NCBI RefSeq assembly: GCF_026274175.1
Contig: NZ_JAPHNL010000223.1
Coordinates: 1 to 58,566 of the forward strand
DNA from: Streptomyces beihaiensis
GTDB lineage: Bacteria; Actinomycetota; Actinomycetes; Streptomycetales; Streptomycetaceae
Direction of reading: 5' to 3'
DNA length: 58,566 nt
A program made the translations under genes and the position numbers. This document shows positions 1-7,694 of this stretch, one piece after another. Below the pieces are notes generated by a model. The model ran no database searches. It was not told the origin of the DNA and was given only the letters and a program-made list of their open reading frames with translations. How positions within the stretch are numbered: position 1 is the stretch's first letter; each line of letters opens with the position of its first letter.

Positions 1-1
1 G

Positions 2-541
2 GCCGAGGACCCGAAGCCGCGTGCGGCTTCCTCCGCCCGACGCGCGAGCGACACCCGGCCCGCCGACCCTCGAATCGCCGACCCCCGGACCGCCGGGCCC
101 GCCTCCGCCGCCCCCGACCCGCACCCCGCGATCCTCGCCGCCGCGCAGGCCGGACGGCACGAGGAGGCCGCGGACATCGCGGCGATGTGGGAGAGCGACG
201 CGCTGCGCGTACACGGAGCGGGGTCGCCGCAGGCCATCCACTGGCTGGAGGTCCGCGCCGACCTCGCCCGCCTCGCCCAGGACCCCGCCCGCAGCTGCGA
301 GCTGTGGATCGCGGTCGCGCGGGCCCGGCTCGCGCGCGGCGAGGAAGCGGCCGACGACGTCGAGGCGGCCGTCGACCGCGCCCACCACCAGTGGGAACAG
401 CTCGGTGACCCGGTGCGCGCCCGCGCGCACGCGTCGGCCCTCACCGCGCTGCGCCGACAGGTCCCCGGCCGTCGCCCAGGAGCCCTGGAGGCGATCCAGC
501 GCCGCCTCGACGCCCTGCGCGGCGCGACGACCACATCCTGA
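2..541 (+). CDS. C-terminal part of a helical-repeat (TPR-like) protein, cut by window edge
   Basis: The frame is open from the first bases and ends with TGA at 539-541, so the 5' end lies outside the window; 179 residues are visible. The first ~45 are Ala/Pro/Arg-rich and look like a linker. The rest is Ala/Arg/Glu-rich and alpha-helical, with repeated helix pairs (HPAILAAAQAGRHEEA, then a WESDALRVHG segment). This resembles C-terminal tetratricopeptide-like regions of Streptomyces regulatory proteins. The function cannot be fixed from this tail. A short tandem CTGAACCCC repeat lies across the stop codon. Confidence 0.6.
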   Translation, partial: AEDPKPRAASSARRASDTRPADPRIADPRTAGPASAAPDPHPAILAAAQAGRHEEAADIAAMWESDALRVHGAGSPQAIHWLEVRADLARLAQDPARSCELWIAVARARLARGEEAADDVEAAVDRAHHQWEQLGDPVRARAHASALTALRRQVPGRRPGALEAIQRRLDALRGATTTS

Positions 542-560
542 ACCCCTGAACCCCTGAACC
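538..560. repeat. Short tandem repeat (9-bp unit CTGAACCCC)
   Basis: About two and a half copies of CTGAACCCC begin at the stop codon of the first gene. This looks like slippage; no function is evident. Confidence 0.5.
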
Positions 561-602
561 GGGGACGAGAAGCCGGGTGGCAGGCCCCCCGGGTGGCGGG
601 CC

Positions 603-1469
603 TCAACAAGCCTGCCGCACGTACCCCTTCTCGCCCTCGGGCCGCACGTCACGGTCGCGCAGCACGATCGACAGCCGTCCGCTCCAGGCGCGGCACGCGC
701 GCGTGAAGTCGGTCTTGCGGTACTCGATGACGAAGACCCGGTCACCGTACGCCGAGGCGTACGCACCGCACTCCTCGTAGCGCGCGCACTCCTCGGCGAC
801 CGCGAAGTCGAACCCCGTGGCCGCGTGGCGCGACAGCAGCCCGGCCGCGTTCTTCTGGCCCACGGCGAGCCCCGCGGCGTGCGCCCGCCCGGCGATCAGA
901 CGAGCGAAGGCGACCGCGTCCGCCGCGTCGATCAGCCCGCCGGAGCGCTCGTAGGAGTCGAGGTTGTCGGGTTCGACCGCCTGGAAGCCGTCGTGGGCGC
1001 AGCCGTCGATCCAGCCGCCGACGATCCGGGCCAGCCGGGCCCGTTTCGCGGCCGTCCTGATGTCCAGGAGCGGCTCGTCCCAGTCCTGGTCGATCACCAG
1101 GCGCCCGTGCGCGTCGCGCAGCAGCAGCTCCGGGTGGGCGCGCCGCCACCAGTCCAGCGCGTCCGGCTGGGCCTGGAAGGCGTTGACGTAGCAGACGTTG
1201 TAGAGCCCGCGCGCGGGAGCCGCGCCCCGGTCGCGGGAGAGCGCCCGCACGCCGGACGGCGGCTTGTACGCGCCGCCGATCTGGTAGTCGAATCCGACAC
1301 CCGGCGACGGCCGCACGACGTGCGCCGCCCGGCCCGCCGAGGAGCCGGAGGACGGCGAGGGCCGGTCCGCCGACGAGGACGAACAGCCGACAAGCACCAG
1401 CGCGAGAACGGCCGTGAGTGCGAGACGGCGGACGAGCGGGAGGCGCGGAGTCCATGCGGCGACGATCAC
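603..1469 (-). CDS. GH114-family (endo-alpha-1,4-polygalactosaminidase-like) lipoprotein
   Basis: 288 aa from a GTG start. The N-terminus is a lipoprotein signal: Arg-rich, then a hydrophobic stretch ending in LVLVGC, with the cysteine near residue 29 and a Ser-rich spacer after it. It should be exported and anchored outside the membrane. The body matches the GH114/TM1410 TIM-barrel family: FDYQIGG near the start, YNVCYVNAF, WDEPLLDIR, then DGFQAVEPDNLDSYE with the acidic residues expected at the active site, and a late EEC motif. GH114 enzymes cleave alpha-1,4-linked galactosamine polymers of extracellular matrices. The gene is monocistronic and divergent from the RNase H gene. Family is clear; substrate is inferred. 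Confidence 0.85.
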   Translation of the reverse strand: MIVAAWTPRLPLVRRLALTAVLALVLVGCSSSSADRPSPSSGSSAGRAAHVVRPSPGVGFDYQIGGAYKPPSGVRALSRDRGAAPARGLYNVCYVNAFQAQPDALDWWRRAHPELLLRDAHGRLVIDQDWDEPLLDIRTAAKRARLARIVGGWIDGCAHDGFQAVEPDNLDSYERSGGLIDAADAVAFARLIAGRAHAAGLAVGQKNAAGLLSRHAATGFDFAVAEECARYEECGAYASAYGDRVFVIEYRKTDFTRACRAWSGRLSIVLRDRDVRPEGEKGYVRQAC

Positions 1470-1851
1470 CCCATGACCCTACGCGGCCCCGTCCGCACGC
1501 CCCGACGCGCGGCAGAGGCACCCGGCCCGGTCCGCCCCGCCGCGGCCGCGGGAGACGGTTGGTCGGGCCGGGAACAACGCTGCCCCGATGCCCGTTGACA
1601 TCACTGTGGACACGGACGGAACAGTGTCCTCGGGCCTCATCACTTCGCCCGCGGGGACGATCGTTCGGCTGAAGCCCCGTGGAGCCTCCCGCCGGAGGCG
1701 ACCGCCCTCCGTGTCCACCTCGAAGCCGCCCCGGCCGTGGTCCCCCGTCGCGGCCGGGGCTTCGGCCTGGAACGGCGGCACCACGACCCCGTATGGTCAT
1801 GGACACGACGGCAATCACGGATTCGGTCCGCACCCTGGCATGATCGAGGGC
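1470..1851. other. Intergenic region between divergent genes
   Basis: About 380 bases separate the GH114 start from the RNase H start. Open frames here give low-complexity Pro/Arg/Gly translations and are not credible genes. A TTGACA at 1595-1600 could be a -35 element, but no convincing -10 follows at 17-18 bp. A short inverted repeat (CACTGT...ACAGTG) lies just downstream of it. Nothing else stands out. Confidence 0.4.
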
Positions 1852-2550
1852 ATGGCAGAACGTGTGATCGCCGCGTGTGACGGCGCGTCGAAAGGAAACC
1901 CCGGGCCCGCCGCATGGGCCTGGGTCGTCGCGGACAGCGACGAGCAGCCGGTGCGCTGGGAGGCCGGTGCGCTGGGCACCGCCACCAACAACGTCGCCGA
2001 ACTCACCGCCCTGGAACGCCTGCTGAGCACCGTGAGCCGCGACGTGCCGCTGGAGGTGCGGATGGACTCGCAGTACGCGATGAAGGCGGTCACGACCTGG
2101 CTGCCCGGCTGGAAGCGCAAGGGCTGGAAGACCGCGTCCGGCAAGCCGGTCGCCAACCAGGAGCTGGTCGCCCGTATCGACGCGCTCCTGCAGGACCGCA
2201 CGGTCGAGTTCGTGTACGTGCCCGCCCACCAGGTCGACGGCGACCCGCTCAACGACCTCGCCGACCGCGCGGCGAGCCAGGCCGCGACGGCACAGCAGGA
2301 CGCCGGCACCGCCTACGACTCGCCGCTGCCGCCGCCGTCCACCCCGTCCGCGCCGAAGGCGCGCAAGGCGACCGGCGCCCGAAAGCGCCCCGGAGCCTCG
2401 GCCGCGTCCTCGTCGTCCCCGTCGTCCTCACGCATGCTCAAGGCGAAGTACCCGGGCCGCTGCCGCTGCGGCCGCTCCTACGACGTGGGCGAGCAGATCG
2501 CCAAGAACCCGGACGGCTGGGGCCACCCGGAGTGCCGCGTGACCGCCTGA
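1852..2550 (+). CDS. rnhA: Ribonuclease HI family protein with C-terminal Cys-rich extension
   Basis: 232 aa. The RNase H fold occupies roughly residues 1-150 and carries the full catalytic set: D10 (ACDGASKGNPGP), E50 (NNVAEL), D72 (MDSQYAM), H126 (PAHQVDGD) and D138 (DLADRAA). It should cleave the RNA strand of RNA:DNA hybrids. A Pro/Ala/Ser-rich linker (~150-195) leads to a short C-terminal module with cysteines in CRCGRSYD and a final HPEC, which looks like a small metal-binding zinc-ribbon-like unit. The frame extends far upstream, but similarity to RNase HI begins at MAERVIAACDG, so this ATG was chosen; ATG at 1840 is an alternative. Confidence 0.87.
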   Translation: MAERVIAACDGASKGNPGPAAWAWVVADSDEQPVRWEAGALGTATNNVAELTALERLLSTVSRDVPLEVRMDSQYAMKAVTTWLPGWKRKGWKTASGKPVANQELVARIDALLQDRTVEFVYVPAHQVDGDPLNDLADRAASQAATAQQDAGTAYDSPLPPPSTPSAPKARKATGARKRPGASAASSSSPSSSRMLKAKYPGRCRCGRSYDVGEQIAKNPDGWGHPECRVTA

Positions 2551-2634
2551 AGGCGCGTACCACCGCCCCAAGGGCGCGGACCCGCGTACTAGAGTTCGGG
2601 AAGTGATCACTCACCGGGACATGGGGGAGAACCG

Positions 2635-3612
2635 ATGACAGCCCAGAAGCCGCGCTGTGCCGTACTCGACGACTACCAGGACGTCGCCCGCCGGCACGGC
2701 GACTGGGCGCGTCTGGCCGGGCGCGTCGACGTCCGTTTCCTGAACCGGCACATCACCTCGCACGACGAGCTCGTCGCCGAGATCGACGACTGCGAGATCG
2801 TCGTCGTGATGCGCGAACGCACCCCGTTCCCGGCCGAGTTGATCGCCCGCCTGTCGAAGCTGAAACTGCTGGTGACCTCCGGGCTGCGCAACGCGTCGAT
2901 CGACGTGGAGGCGGCGGCCGCGCAGGGCGTGACGGTCTGTGGCACCCCCAGCAACTCCGAGCCGCCCGCCGAGCTCACCTGGGCGCTCATCCTCGGCCTC
3001 GCCCGCCACATCACCACCGAGAACGAGGCCCTGCGCACCGACGGCCCCTGGCAGAGCACCCTCGGCGCCGACCTCTACGGCGCCAGACTGGGCCTGCTCG
3101 GCCTCGGCAAGATCGGCACCAGGGTCGCCCGCGTCGGGGCGGCCTTCGGGATGGACGTCGTGGCGTGGAGCCAGAACCTGACCGCCGAGCGGGCAGCCGA
3201 GGCCGGGGTGCGCCTCGCCGCCTCCAAGGAGGAGCTCCTCGAGACCAGCGACTTCGTCTCCGTGCACCTCGTCCTCGGCGACCGCACCCGCGGTCTGATC
3301 GGCGCCGACGAGCTGCGGCGCATGCGCCCCACCGCCTACCTGGTCAACACGTCACGGGCGGCGATCGTCGACCAGGACGCTCTGCTGCGGGCCCTGCGTG
3401 AGGAATGGATCGCGGGCGCCGCGAGCGACGTCCACGACACCGAGCCGCTGCCCGCGGACCATCCGCTGCGCACCGCCCCGAACTTCCTCGGTCTGCCGCA
3501 CCTCGGCTATGTCACCCGGCGTAACTACGACGGCTACTTCCAAGGGGCCGTCGAGGACATCGAGGCATACCTGGACGGCGCCCCGGTGCGCGCCCTGGGC
3601 CGACCCGCCTGA
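2635..3612 (+). CDS. D-2-hydroxyacid dehydrogenase family protein
   Basis: 325 aa, normal length for the family. A GGGGGAGAACCG ribosome site precedes the ATG. The C-terminal half holds a Rossmann fold with LGLLGLGKIGTRVA (GxGxxG) near residue 155. The catalytic triad positions are visible: Arg in VNTSRAAIVD, Glu in HDTEPLP, and His in LPHLGYV. Such enzymes reduce 2-oxoacids to D-2-hydroxyacids, or the reverse, with NAD(P)H in the cytoplasm. The N-terminal substrate domain (VLDDYQDVA...) matches the phosphoglycerate-dehydrogenase-like members common in actinomycetes and proteobacteria. The substrate cannot be told from sequence. It stands alone between RNase H and a methyltransferase. Confidence 0.88.
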   Translation: MTAQKPRCAVLDDYQDVARRHGDWARLAGRVDVRFLNRHITSHDELVAEIDDCEIVVVMRERTPFPAELIARLSKLKLLVTSGLRNASIDVEAAAAQGVTVCGTPSNSEPPAELTWALILGLARHITTENEALRTDGPWQSTLGADLYGARLGLLGLGKIGTRVARVGAAFGMDVVAWSQNLTAERAAEAGVRLAASKEELLETSDFVSVHLVLGDRTRGLIGADELRRMRPTAYLVNTSRAAIVDQDALLRALREEWIAGAASDVHDTEPLPADHPLRTAPNFLGLPHLGYVTRRNYDGYFQGAVEDIEAYLDGAPVRALGRPA

Positions 3613-3705
3613 CGGCGCGATACGAACGCGCCGAGCACGTGTGCGAGTTGCCGTGGCACACTGCACGCGACCGAACCGCACGGCCAGCGACGATGGAGCC
3701 CGCCC

Positions 3706-4491
3706 ATGACGGCACCCGCACCCAAGCCCCGGATCGACACCAGCAAGGCGCACCCGGCCCGCGTCTACGACTGGCTGCTCGGCGGCAAGGACAACTACCC
3801 GGTCGACCAGGCCGTCGCCGAGAAGCTGCCGTCCGAGGCGAAAGACGCGGCCCGCCAGAACCGCGCGTTCATGCACCGGGCGAGCGCCTGGCTCGCCGCG
3901 CAGGGCGTCGACCAGTACCTGGACATCGGCACCGGCATCCCCACCGAACCCAACCTCCACCAGATCGTCCAGCGGACCGTCCCCGCCGCGCGTGTGGTCT
4001 ACACCGACAACGACCCCATCGTGCTGCGCCACGCGCAGGCCCTCCTCGTCAGCAGCCCCGAGGGCACCACCGACTACATCCAGGCCGACGTCCGCGATCC
4101 GGCCGCCATCCTCGAACACGCCCGCAGGGTCCTCGACTTCGAGCGGCCGATCGCACTGTCCCTGATCGCGCTCATGCACTTCGTGCCGGACGACGCGGAT
4201 CCGTACGGCATCGTGTCCACGCTCGTCGGGGCGCTGCCCTCCGGCAGCCTCCTCGTCATGACGCACGGGGCATCCGACGTGTTCCCCGACGTGGCGGACC
4301 AGGCCACCGACGAGTACACCAAGGGCGGCATGGTGCTGCGCTTTCGCAACCGCGACGAGGTGGCCCGGTTCTTCGACGGGCTCGACCTCGTCGAGCCCGG
4401 TCTGGTCACCGGGCCCGAGTGGTTCCACGACGAGCCCGCGCCGCGCCCCGAGCCGAGCGCCGTGTACGTGGGCGTGGCCCGGGTGCGCTGA
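3706..4491 (+). CDS. SAM-dependent methyltransferase, DUF574 family
   Basis: 261 aa. The N-terminus has the family signature: IDTSKAHPARVYDWLLGGKD, then AARQNRAFMHR. The SAM-binding glycine loop is YLDIGTGIPT (near residue 70), and VVYTDNDPIVL supplies the acidic residue after strand 2. This family (PF04672) is strongly expanded in Streptomyces; most members have no known substrate. Calling it a methyltransferase rests on the fold only. Its start lies about 95 bases after the dehydrogenase stop, so co-transcription is possible but unproven. Confidence 0.88.
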   Translation: MTAPAPKPRIDTSKAHPARVYDWLLGGKDNYPVDQAVAEKLPSEAKDAARQNRAFMHRASAWLAAQGVDQYLDIGTGIPTEPNLHQIVQRTVPAARVVYTDNDPIVLRHAQALLVSSPEGTTDYIQADVRDPAAILEHARRVLDFERPIALSLIALMHFVPDDADPYGIVSTLVGALPSGSLLVMTHGASDVFPDVADQATDEYTKGGMVLRFRNRDEVARFFDGLDLVEPGLVTGPEWFHDEPAPRPEPSAVYVGVARVR

Positions 4492-4508
4492 CCGGCCGCC
4501 GGGGCGGC

Positions 4509-5360
4509 CTACGCGAGCTGCGACCGGGCGGCGGCGACGGCCTGCTCGGCGTAGCCGCGGCCGAACAGCACCGCGTGCACGAGGAGCGGGAAGAGCTGGT
4601 GCAGGGGCACGCGGTCGCGCCACCCGGGGGCCAGTGGCGCGGCCTCCTCGTAGCCGTCGAGGATCGCGCCGAGGTGGGGTGCGCCGAACAGGCGCAGCAT
4701 CGCCAGGTCGGTCTCCCGGTGCCCGCCGTGGGCCGCGGGGTCGATGAGCCGGACCCGCCCGTCCTTGCCCCACAGCACGTTGCCGTTCCACAGGTCGCCG
4801 TGGAGCCGCGCGGGCGGCTCGGCGGGCCCGGAGAGCGCGGGCAGCAGGTCGCAGACCCGCTCGACGTCCCCAACCTCGGCAGGGTGCACGAGTCCGGCGT
4901 CGAAGGCCCGGCGCAGATACGGCAGCACGCGGTGCTCGGCGTACCACGAGGGCCAGTCGCCGCCCGGGACGTTGCGCATGGGAGCGAGCCCGATGCGGGC
5001 CTCGCGCGGTCCGCCGGGCGGGGCGGCGCCGAACGCCGGGGCACCCGCGGCGTGCAGTGCGGCCAGCTCGCCGCCGAACCGGTGCGCCGCCGCCGAGCTC
5101 GCCGGACCCGTGGCCACCCGGTCGGTCACCAGCCAGTGCCGGTCGTGCCCGTGCACCCGCGGCACCAGCACGGCGCCCGCCCCACCCAGCCACCGCAGCC
5201 CCGCCGCCTCGGCTTCCGCCGCCCCGGCGGCGTCAGCGTGTTTCACCATCACGACACTCCCGTCGTCGAGAGGGACCTGCGCGAGCTGCCCCGACAGGGG
5301 CTGCGCGGCGACGGCGCGTCGGCCGGTGAACTGCGCGGCGACAGCTGAGGGATGCGGCAT
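4509..5360 (-). CDS. Fructosamine kinase family protein
   Basis: 283 aa; about 283-300 is usual. The kinase-like fold is recognised from DDGSVVMVKHAD (ATP-binding Lys), then RLHGDLWNGNVLW, the catalytic loop with its Asp, and RLIDPAAHGGHRETDLAM, the metal-binding Asp and family tail. Fructosamine-3-kinases phosphorylate Amadori adducts on amines or proteins, leading to deglycation; many bacterial members act on small-molecule glycated amines. The gene converges with the methyltransferase gene, and the two stop codons lie within about 20 bases. A compact GC palindrome at 4494-4509 lies between them, but its two-base loop makes it a weak terminator. Confidence 0.88.
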   Translation of the reverse strand: MPHPSAVAAQFTGRRAVAAQPLSGQLAQVPLDDGSVVMVKHADAAGAAEAEAAGLRWLGGAGAVLVPRVHGHDRHWLVTDRVATGPASSAAAHRFGGELAALHAAGAPAFGAAPPGGPREARIGLAPMRNVPGGDWPSWYAEHRVLPYLRRAFDAGLVHPAEVGDVERVCDLLPALSGPAEPPARLHGDLWNGNVLWGKDGRVRLIDPAAHGGHRETDLAMLRLFGAPHLGAILDGYEEAAPLAPGWRDRVPLHQLFPLLVHAVLFGRGYAEQAVAAARSQLA

Positions 5361-5461
5361 GCCTCTCAGCGTAGGGGGCGTGGGCAGGGCCCCGCCCGTG
5401 TCCGTATCGGCGGCCGGGTGCGTCCTCCCTCCGCACGGCGGCCGCGCCGCAGCGCCTTCGG

Positions 5462-6274
5462 CTACGCGCTCTGCGACGGTGTCGAGTCCGGCATCAGGTC
5501 GTGCAGCTTCGAGACGTCCACGGACTGGTCCGAGGGCGGCGTCTTGTCCGGGACCGGCTTGTCGTAGTCGCCGAGCGTCATCGTGATGTCCACGCCCGGC
5601 CCCTTCTCCGTCGCGCGGACCAGGCGGTGCGGGGCGTCGGACGTCACGTCCAGGGTCACCGTGGTCCTGCCCTGGTGGCCGGTCAGCGGCACGACCTTCT
5701 CGCCGCCCACCTCGGTCGGCTTGCCCTTCGTGAGATGGTCCTGCGCGTCGCGGCCCGAGCCCTGCTCCAGCCGGCCGCGGAAGGCGTCCAGGTCGCAGGT
5801 GTTCGCGAGGCCGCTGAGCGCCGGGTCGTCCGTCGTGCCGTGCAGATACCGTCCGTCGAAGACCTGGGCGGCCAGTTCGCCGGGGCGGCCCGGCACCTGC
5901 GTCTTCCAGAACGTCGTATCCGGCTTCATCCAGACCTGGTCGCCCCGCTTGACGAGCCGCACACTGCCGCCGTCCGCGCCGCCCGTGCCCATGCGCAGAA
6001 ACCCCGTGCAGTCGCCTTTGTCGTCGAGGCGCAGGTCGAACACCCTGGGTGTGCGGGTGTCGCGGGGGGTGCGGGCGTGGTTGGTCAGGACCAGGTGGAG
6101 GGAGTGCGCCTTCAGGAGCGCGGTCCTCGCGTCGTCGGCCAGCTGCTGGGCCGACGGGTTCGTGTCGGCGCCCAGGGCGGCCGGGCCCGCCGTGAACACC
6201 GCGGCGCAGACGACTGCCGCGGTCACCGGAGCGCGGGCCGCCCTGCGCAGCGCGGTCGAGGTCGGTCGGGACAT
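5462..6274 (-). CDS. Secreted LppX/LolA-like protein, function unknown
   Basis: 270 aa, with GAGGTG six bases before the ATG. The first ~36 residues form an Arg-rich n-region, a hydrophobic core and an A-x-A-like end (PAALGAD), so it looks like a Sec signal peptide. There is no lipobox cysteine. The mature part begins with QQLADDARTALLKAHSLHL and has repeated amphipathic beta-strands (VRLVKRGDQVWMKPDTTFW), the pattern of LppX/LprG/LolA-type lipid-binding folds in actinobacteria. It may bind a lipid or hydrophobic ligand outside the membrane; that is inference from fold style. Expressed away from its neighbours. Confidence 0.6.
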   Translation of the reverse strand: MSRPTSTALRRAARAPVTAAVVCAAVFTAGPAALGADTNPSAQQLADDARTALLKAHSLHLVLTNHARTPRDTRTPRVFDLRLDDKGDCTGFLRMGTGGADGGSVRLVKRGDQVWMKPDTTFWKTQVPGRPGELAAQVFDGRYLHGTTDDPALSGLANTCDLDAFRGRLEQGSGRDAQDHLTKGKPTEVGGEKVVPLTGHQGRTTVTLDVTSDAPHRLVRATEKGPGVDITMTLGDYDKPVPDKTPPSDQSVDVSKLHDLMPDSTPSQSA

Positions 6275-6284
6275 GGCGTCACCT

Positions 6285-6347
6285 CGCCCTCCCGGACGCG
6301 TCGAGCGCCCGAAACACCAGTAAATTGTATGTTTTTTCGGGAGGGCG
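6285..6347. repeat. 10-bp perfect inverted repeat flanking an AT-rich core
   Basis: CGCCCTCCCG at 6285-6294 is matched by CGGGAGGGCG at 6338-6347. The 43 bases between are unusually AT-rich for this genome (TAAATTGTATGTTTTTT). It sits just upstream of the secreted-protein gene. It could be promoter DNA or a small insertion scar. Confidence 0.45.
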
Positions 6348-6385
6348 TGTCGTGGCGGGGCCGATGCCCGGCCGCCACGATCAGG

Positions 6386-6640
6386 TCAGCTGCTCTTGCC
6401 GCACACGCGCAGCCCCACCGGTGTGCCGTACGGCAGGTGGCCGTGCGTGTCCGCCACTCCCTTGCCGGTGCCGCTGTCCACGGCGTACGCGAGGAAGCTG
6501 GAGGCCGGCGGGTCGGCGGGTGGCCGCCCGTACGTGTACGCGTACTCGATCGCCCGGTGCGCAGAGCCGTCGGAGTCCAGGCGGCCCGGGTCGGGGGCCC
6601 GCCCGCCGAGCGCGAGGAGGTCCGGCGGGGACGCGGCCTC
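6386..6640 (-). pseudogene. 3' remnant of a PstS-like substrate-binding protein gene
   Basis: This minus-strand frame of 84 codons ends with TGA at 6386-6388 and is closed upstream by a stop at 6641-6643, with no start codon or ribosome site. Its last ~45 residues are protein-like: AIEYAYTYGRPP, ASSFLAYAV, THGHLPYG and a final LRVCGKSS. This resembles the C-terminus of actinobacterial phosphate-binding-type (PBP) proteins, in which a late helix is followed by GHxPC-like motifs. The upstream part decays into Pro/Gly/Arg-rich translation. I read it as the surviving tail of a deleted binding-protein gene. Confidence 0.45.
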
Positions 6641-6776
6641 TCACGTCATCCCGTGCGGCGACGGTACGCATGCGCGGGGCGGTGGACGCGCGCTGCGGGC
6701 AGCCTTCAACGACTGTCCGTCGGCCGTTCGACATCGGAGGGGAAAAGGGCAGTTCAGGACTCCGGGTGCGAGGTTC

Positions 6777-6947
6777 TCACTGGCCCTCGACCGCGGCCGT
6801 CATCATGAGGGCGACGGCGGCGAAGCCCGACAGTACGGCGACGGCGGGCAGGACGAGCGTGACCCGGTCGCTGCCCAGGCGCCACGCGATGGTGGCGACG
6901 CAGACGACGCCTGTCACCAGCAGGATCGTGGCGGCCCATATGAGCAT
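6777..6947 (-). CDS. Small two-helix membrane protein (56 aa)
   Basis: A short minus-strand gene. The ATG is at 6945-6947 with GAGAGG seven bases upstream; the stop is at 6777-6779. It begins MLIWAATILLVTGVVCVATI, a clean transmembrane helix, followed by a short charged loop (RLGSDR) and a second hydrophobic helix (LVLPAVAVLSGFAAVALMM), ending VEGQ. The ribosome site, the two-helix hairpin and the charge placement make it a credible gene. Function unknown. Confidence 0.6.
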   Translation of the reverse strand: MLIWAATILLVTGVVCVATIAWRLGSDRVTLVLPAVAVLSGFAAVALMMTAAVEGQ

Positions 6948-7068
6948 GCTGCTGCCTCTCTCGTGCCCGGTCGTGCCGTGGGACTGAGCGCTTCCTCGGT
7001 CTCATCCTCGGGCGAGAGGCCGCCTCCCGCACGCCGGGGCCGACGACGAGACCGCGGGGCGGCGCGGC

Positions 7069-7446
7069 TCAGCAGGCCCGGAGCAGGCCCGCCTCCAGAG
7101 TCGGGGAAGGGCGCAGCGTCTCGGTCAGGCGGGTCGCCCGGATGACGCGCAGGTGCACGGGGTGGTCGCAGATCAGGCACCAGCGTCCGCCGTTTTCGCG
7201 CACTCGCGAGCGCAGCGCCACCAGCAGCCCGAGACCGGCGGCGTCCAGGAACGTGGCGTGGCGCAGATCGACCGCGAGGGCGGGGGAGGGGCCGGTGGCG
7301 AGCCTGATCAAGCGGGGGCGCAGCGCCAGGGTCGCGGCGATGTCGATCTCGCCGGCCAGCTCGACCACGGTGAAGCCGCTCTCCGGGTGCCGGTGCCGGC
7401 GGGCCCGGAAGGGGGCTTCGTCGGGATGTCGCACATCTCGCCGCAT
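7069..7446 (-). CDS. STAS-domain (anti-anti-sigma-like) protein lacking the phospho-serine
   Basis: 125 aa from the ATG at 7444-7446, preceded by CAGGGAT. The frame extends further upstream, but the STAS fold starts only after residue ~20 (FTVVELAGEIDIAA). The hallmark region reads HATFLDAAGLGLLVALRSR. In SpoIIAA/RsbV/BldG-type antagonists this loop is DSSG or DSTG, and its serine is phosphorylated by the partner kinase; here both positions are alanine. If it binds an anti-sigma kinase it could not be switched off by phosphorylation. No kinase or sigma gene is adjacent; an anti-sigma-kinase-like gene occurs at 12.6 kb. Confidence 0.75.
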   Translation of the reverse strand: MRRDVRHPDEAPFRARRHRHPESGFTVVELAGEIDIAATLALRPRLIRLATGPSPALAVDLRHATFLDAAGLGLLVALRSRVRENGGRWCLICDHPVHLRVIRATRLTETLRPSPTLEAGLLRAC

Positions 7447-7694
7447 GATGATCCCTGCCCGACTGGGTGGCGCCGCGCATATGCGGCGTGACAAGTCCAT
7501 TGTTGCCCAGACGGGATCGACAAGTGTGCGAATTTGACGTTGTGCGACGGGAATTGTGTACGCCGCTAAATTACTGAAGCGTAACCTTCATGGGGCTACC
7601 CACGGTAACGCCGGGTGGGTAGCGTCCGGCGACGCGTGGCAACGGTGGGACGCCGCTTGCCGCGCACCTTTTCCGAGTCGCCTGGAGGTTCGCC

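Noticed and set aside
742-2229. Long minus-strand open frame of about 495 codons
   Set aside because: It overlaps the GH114 and RNase H genes, gives Arg/Gly/Ala-rich translation and matches no family; it is an antisense artefact of high GC content.
4494-4509. GC palindrome between convergent genes
   Set aside because: Seven-base arms with a two-base loop overlap a stop codon; too weak to list as a terminator.
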